7,124 nt of DNA from assembly GCA_934643535.1 (NCBI GenBank), contig CAKUCE010000159.1:1-7124 (forward strand). Direction: 5' to 3'. The notes beneath the pieces were generated by a model. That model was given only the letters and a program-made list of their open reading frames with translations. It did no database searches and was not told the origin of the DNA. A program made the position numbers and the translations under genes. Below, piece after piece: positions 5,101 through 7,124 of the stretch; within the stretch, counting starts at the first letter, position 1, and each line of letters starts with the position of its first letter. The DNA is from an uncultured Clostridia bacterium. Its GTDB lineage: Bacteria > Bacillota > Clostridia > Christensenellales > Aristaeellaceae.

Positions 5101-5665
5101 ATGCGTCTATCCTGTTCCGCCCAAGCGCCGTGTGCAGCGGCAGCAGCTCATCTGCGCGGCCCGCTGGCCCTTTCTGGCGGCGGCTGTCGCCTGCCCGGTG
5201 GTCAACCTGTGTCTGGGCGGCAGTGCATGGAGTCTGGTGGTTCTTTGGGGCCTGTGGATGCTCTGGGGCGATCTGGTGGCCCCTACCATGGTGGAATACA
5301 ACCGGGTCAGCCAGTTTACCAAGGTGCTGGCCCAGTGCTGCGGCCTGCTTCTGCTGATTGACCTGATTTTAGCCCCGGGCCGCATCCGGAACCAGCTGCC
5401 CATCGTTTGCTTTGCCGGGCTGGCTGTGGCGGCGGTGCTGTTCTTTACCGATTTCAGCCGACAGAAGCAGAATATCATCCCCCTGATGCTGCTGTGTCTG
5501 GTGGCGTTCCTGACGGCGGGCGTGTGTCTGCTGGTGCCCAGCGTGGAGCATCAATGGGGGCTGATCGTGCTGGCAGCGCTGTCCTTCGGCCTGTTCGTGG
5601 CCTGTGCCGTCTGTCTGGGCGGCGGATTTTTCCGGGGGCTGCATAAGTATTTCCATATCAAATAA
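5090..5665 (+). CDS. Six-helix membrane protein, DUF6320-like
   Basis: 191-residue integral membrane protein of unknown function. After a short basic N-terminus (YPVPPKRRVQRQQ, 7-19), hydrophobic segments lie at about 26-44, 46-65, 79-95, 103-122, 129-149 and 156-178, followed by the tail FRGLHKYFHIK. The segment around YPVPPKRR, the WSLVVLWGLWMLW helix and the short 'H-I' ending fit my recollection of DUF6320, a family often encoded beside clostridial alcohol acetyltransferases. Typical DUF6320 proteins start with a Cys-rich zinc ribbon; here only Cys5 and Cys22 precede the first helix. The ATG lies inside the acyltransferase gene (11-base overlap) with AAAGGAAG (5074-5081) 8 bases upstream, so the two are translationally coupled and probably act together at the membrane. 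The gene is real; the family name is less certain. Confidence 0.75.
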   Translation: MKVECVYPVPPKRRVQRQQLICAARWPFLAAAVACPVVNLCLGGSAWSLVVLWGLWMLWGDLVAPTMVEYNRVSQFTKVLAQCCGLLLLIDLILAPGRIRNQLPIVCFAGLAVAAVLFFTDFSRQKQNIIPLMLLCLVAFLTAGVCLLVPSVEHQWGLIVLAALSFGLFVACAVCLGGGFFRGLHKYFHIK

Positions 5666-5669
5666 AACG

Positions 5670-5708
5670 AAGCGCCCGTTTCGCCATGCAAAGGCAAAAC
5701 GGGCGCTT
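5670..5708. terminator. Bidirectional terminator between convergent operons
   Basis: AAGCGCCCGTTT (5670-5681) pairs perfectly with AAACGGGCGCTT (5697-5708). One mismatch follows, then GCC/GGC (5683-5685 with 5693-5695), capped by a 7-nt loop. On the - strand the stem is followed by CGTTTTATTT, a good T-tract for the DUF6259 gene. On the + strand only TTT follows, but the stem is long and lies 5 bases after the DUF6320 stop. It most likely serves both genes. Confidence 0.88.
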
Positions 5709-5725
5709 TCAGCCGGGGTTTCGGA

Positions 5726-7124
5726 TCAGGCCCGGCGCAGAACGGCTACGGCCAGCTCCGTCTGGGGCAGAGCAAAGGTAAGTCTTTCGCCCGCAGCGCT
5801 CAGGGGCAGTTCTATTTCATCTGTTTCATCAGTAAGCAGAACGCCGTGCCATTCTCCTTCCGGCAGGGAAACGGTCACATGACCTTCCAGACCGCCCTCC
5901 CGGGCACAGGCTACCAGCACGCCGCCGTCCGGCAGGTCGTACCGGCGGGCCATCACCGTGCCGCAGCTGACGCTCAGGCCCAGCCGGTCCCGGAAAACGC
6001 CCCGGCCATAGCGGGTCAGCCACGCCCGGCGCAGGTCGTCGGTCTTTCTGACCCGGGGCGTCTGCGGATCGTCGGGCTGGTAGCAGTTGTCCTCCATCAG
6101 ATCGTAATGCCAGAGGTACATACCGTCCACAAAGGCGCGGTAGAGCAGCTTGCAGGCCCGGCGAGCCATGTGCTCCGGCCGCATGCCGGAATGACGGCGG
6201 GGGTTCATCATGTCGATCAGCCCCTGCCGGGGGAAGGTATACCGGTACAGCTCCGGGAAAGCTCCGGCATGGTCGTAGAACATGGTGGTGATCAGGCCGC
6301 CGCAGAGTCCAGGCAGATAGGTGTCGTTAGCGCCCTCCACCAGCAGCGCCACGCCCTTTTCCGGGGCCTCCTGCGCCAGCCGGGCCAGCAGGCGGCGCAG
6401 GCCGGTGTTCCAGCCGTCCCGCACGCCGGGATGATCGTCGTGGGCTTCGGAGAAGCACAGGCAGGAGGTGGCCATGGCCAGCTGATCCAGATACAGGCTG
6501 TCCGCGCCGATGTCATGGGTCAGCCAGCGGAATACGCCCAGAAGCTCGCTCTGCCACAGCTCGGCCTGACTGCACATGGAGGCGAAATACTGGTTGCGGG
6601 AGCCGTACTGCTCCAGCCACGGCGAGCCGTCCCGCTTCTGGATACCGCCGTTTTTCCACAGAGCTTCCCGGTCGGGGAAAGAAGTATTGCACAGGCGGGC
6701 ATTGACATAGAAGGCCACGTGGCCGCCCGCGGCGATGACCGCGCGCACGCCGTCCCGCAGCTCTTCCTCCGTGCCCAGATTGGGATTGGGCCGGTACTGG
6801 GGGAAGCCGTAGTCGAAGCCGCTCTCGTTCCAGCCGCTGAGCAGGATATGGTTCAGGCCGAAAGCCCTGGCTTCCTCATAAAGCCGGGGAATATCCTTAT
6901 AGGTGTGAACCACGCCGCCGGTCTGGTACTGGAAATCATAGTGGGCCATCAGGCCGGGGCTGCGGTCGAACCATTCCGGGTGCAGGGGGCTGCGGCCGTT
7001 CGCATCCACGGGCACGGCATAGCGGGTCCCGTCCGGCTCCACCACCGGGGTGGATTCCCGCCAGGTGCGGTAGTCGTCCGCCGCCCAGTGCCACGAGCCT
7101 CGATGGGGCGCGACGATGCACTCC
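5726..7124 (-). CDS. Glycosidase-like TIM-barrel protein, DUF6259 type (5' end outside window)
   Basis: The frame is open to the right edge and ends at TGA 5728-5726, giving 465 residues of a longer protein. A GTG at 7045 is not the start: the frame upstream encodes APHRGSWHWAADDYRTW, a conserved-looking stretch. I recognise the DUF6259 pattern, which belongs with alpha-galactosidase-like glycoside hydrolases. Landmarks, numbered from the edge, are GWNESGFDYGFPQY (97-110), HVAFYVNARLC (135-145), ASMCSQAELWQ (181-191), SLYLDQLAM (209-217, Asp213 a candidate nucleophile), VALLVEGAND (258-267, Glu263 a candidate acid/base) and LWHYDLMEDN (337-346). The last 85 residues look like a beta-sandwich cap. 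No signal peptide can be judged because the N-terminus is missing. It probably acts on a plant or host glycan; the substrate is unknown, and activity for this family is inferred from the fold. Confidence 0.78.
   Translation of the reverse strand, partial: ECIVAPHRGSWHWAADDYRTWRESTPVVEPDGTRYAVPVDANGRSPLHPEWFDRSPGLMAHYDFQYQTGGVVHTYKDIPRLYEEARAFGLNHILLSGWNESGFDYGFPQYRPNPNLGTEEELRDGVRAVIAAGGHVAFYVNARLCNTSFPDREALWKNGGIQKRDGSPWLEQYGSRNQYFASMCSQAELWQSELLGVFRWLTHDIGADSLYLDQLAMATSCLCFSEAHDDHPGVRDGWNTGLRRLLARLAQEAPEKGVALLVEGANDTYLPGLCGGLITTMFYDHAGAFPELYRYTFPRQGLIDMMNPRRHSGMRPEHMARRACKLLYRAFVDGMYLWHYDLMEDNCYQPDDPQTPRVRKTDDLRRAWLTRYGRGVFRDRLGLSVSCGTVMARRYDLPDGGVLVACAREGGLEGHVTVSLPEGEWHGVLLTDETDEIELPLSAAGERLTFALPQTELAVAVLRRA

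Overview
The window looks like chromosome of a GC-rich, low-copy-repeat Firmicute, most likely an anaerobic gut clostridium of the Oscillospiraceae/Ruminococcaceae type. This is inferred from strong GGAGG-type ribosome binding sites, two TTG starts, AT-rich promoters inside GC-rich coding DNA, and protein families (DUF6323, DUF6179, DUF6320, clostridial 'alcohol acetyltransferase') that I know mainly from Clostridia. I see no mobile element, CRISPR array, tRNA or rRNA.

Left part (1-2605, + strand). An intrinsic terminator at 58-102 closes a gene that ends before the window. A clear promoter (139-167) with a 10-bp palindrome over the expected transcription start then drives a three-gene operon: a TetR/AcrR-type regulator with a TTG start, a DUF6323 protein whose ATG overlaps the regulator stop, and a DUF6179 protein. 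DUF6323 and DUF6179 have no known function. Between them lies an 11-codon reading frame with an excellent ribosome binding site. It is in frame with DUF6179 and separated from it by one TAG.

Middle (2608-3399). A convergent gene on the - strand encodes a 140-residue protein with a C-terminal half resembling SpoIIAA-like/STAS proteins. Only two bases separate its stop from that of DUF6179. It begins downstream of a perfect TATAAT box, and its start is set by a GGAGGG site at the second ATG. The 3066-3399 gap holds divergent promoters and no convincing gene.

Right part (3338-5665, + strand). A second promoter with a perfect TATAAT box, and a long inverted repeat over the start point, drives a two-gene, translationally coupled operon. 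The first gene encodes an acyltransferase of the CoA-dependent/condensation superfamily (HxxxD motif visible) with an unusual charged, helical N-terminal extension of about 150 residues. The second encodes a six-helix membrane protein resembling DUF6320 but without the zinc ribbon I expect at its N-terminus. A bidirectional hairpin terminator (5670-5708) separates this operon from a convergent - strand gene that runs off the right edge. That gene encodes a TIM-barrel glycosidase-like protein of the DUF6259 type.

How the parts work together: the TetR regulator probably controls its own operon. The acyltransferase and membrane protein probably act together at the membrane on a lipid, alcohol or surface substrate. 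The glycosidase-like gene is an independent unit. Nothing in the sequence links the three blocks functionally.
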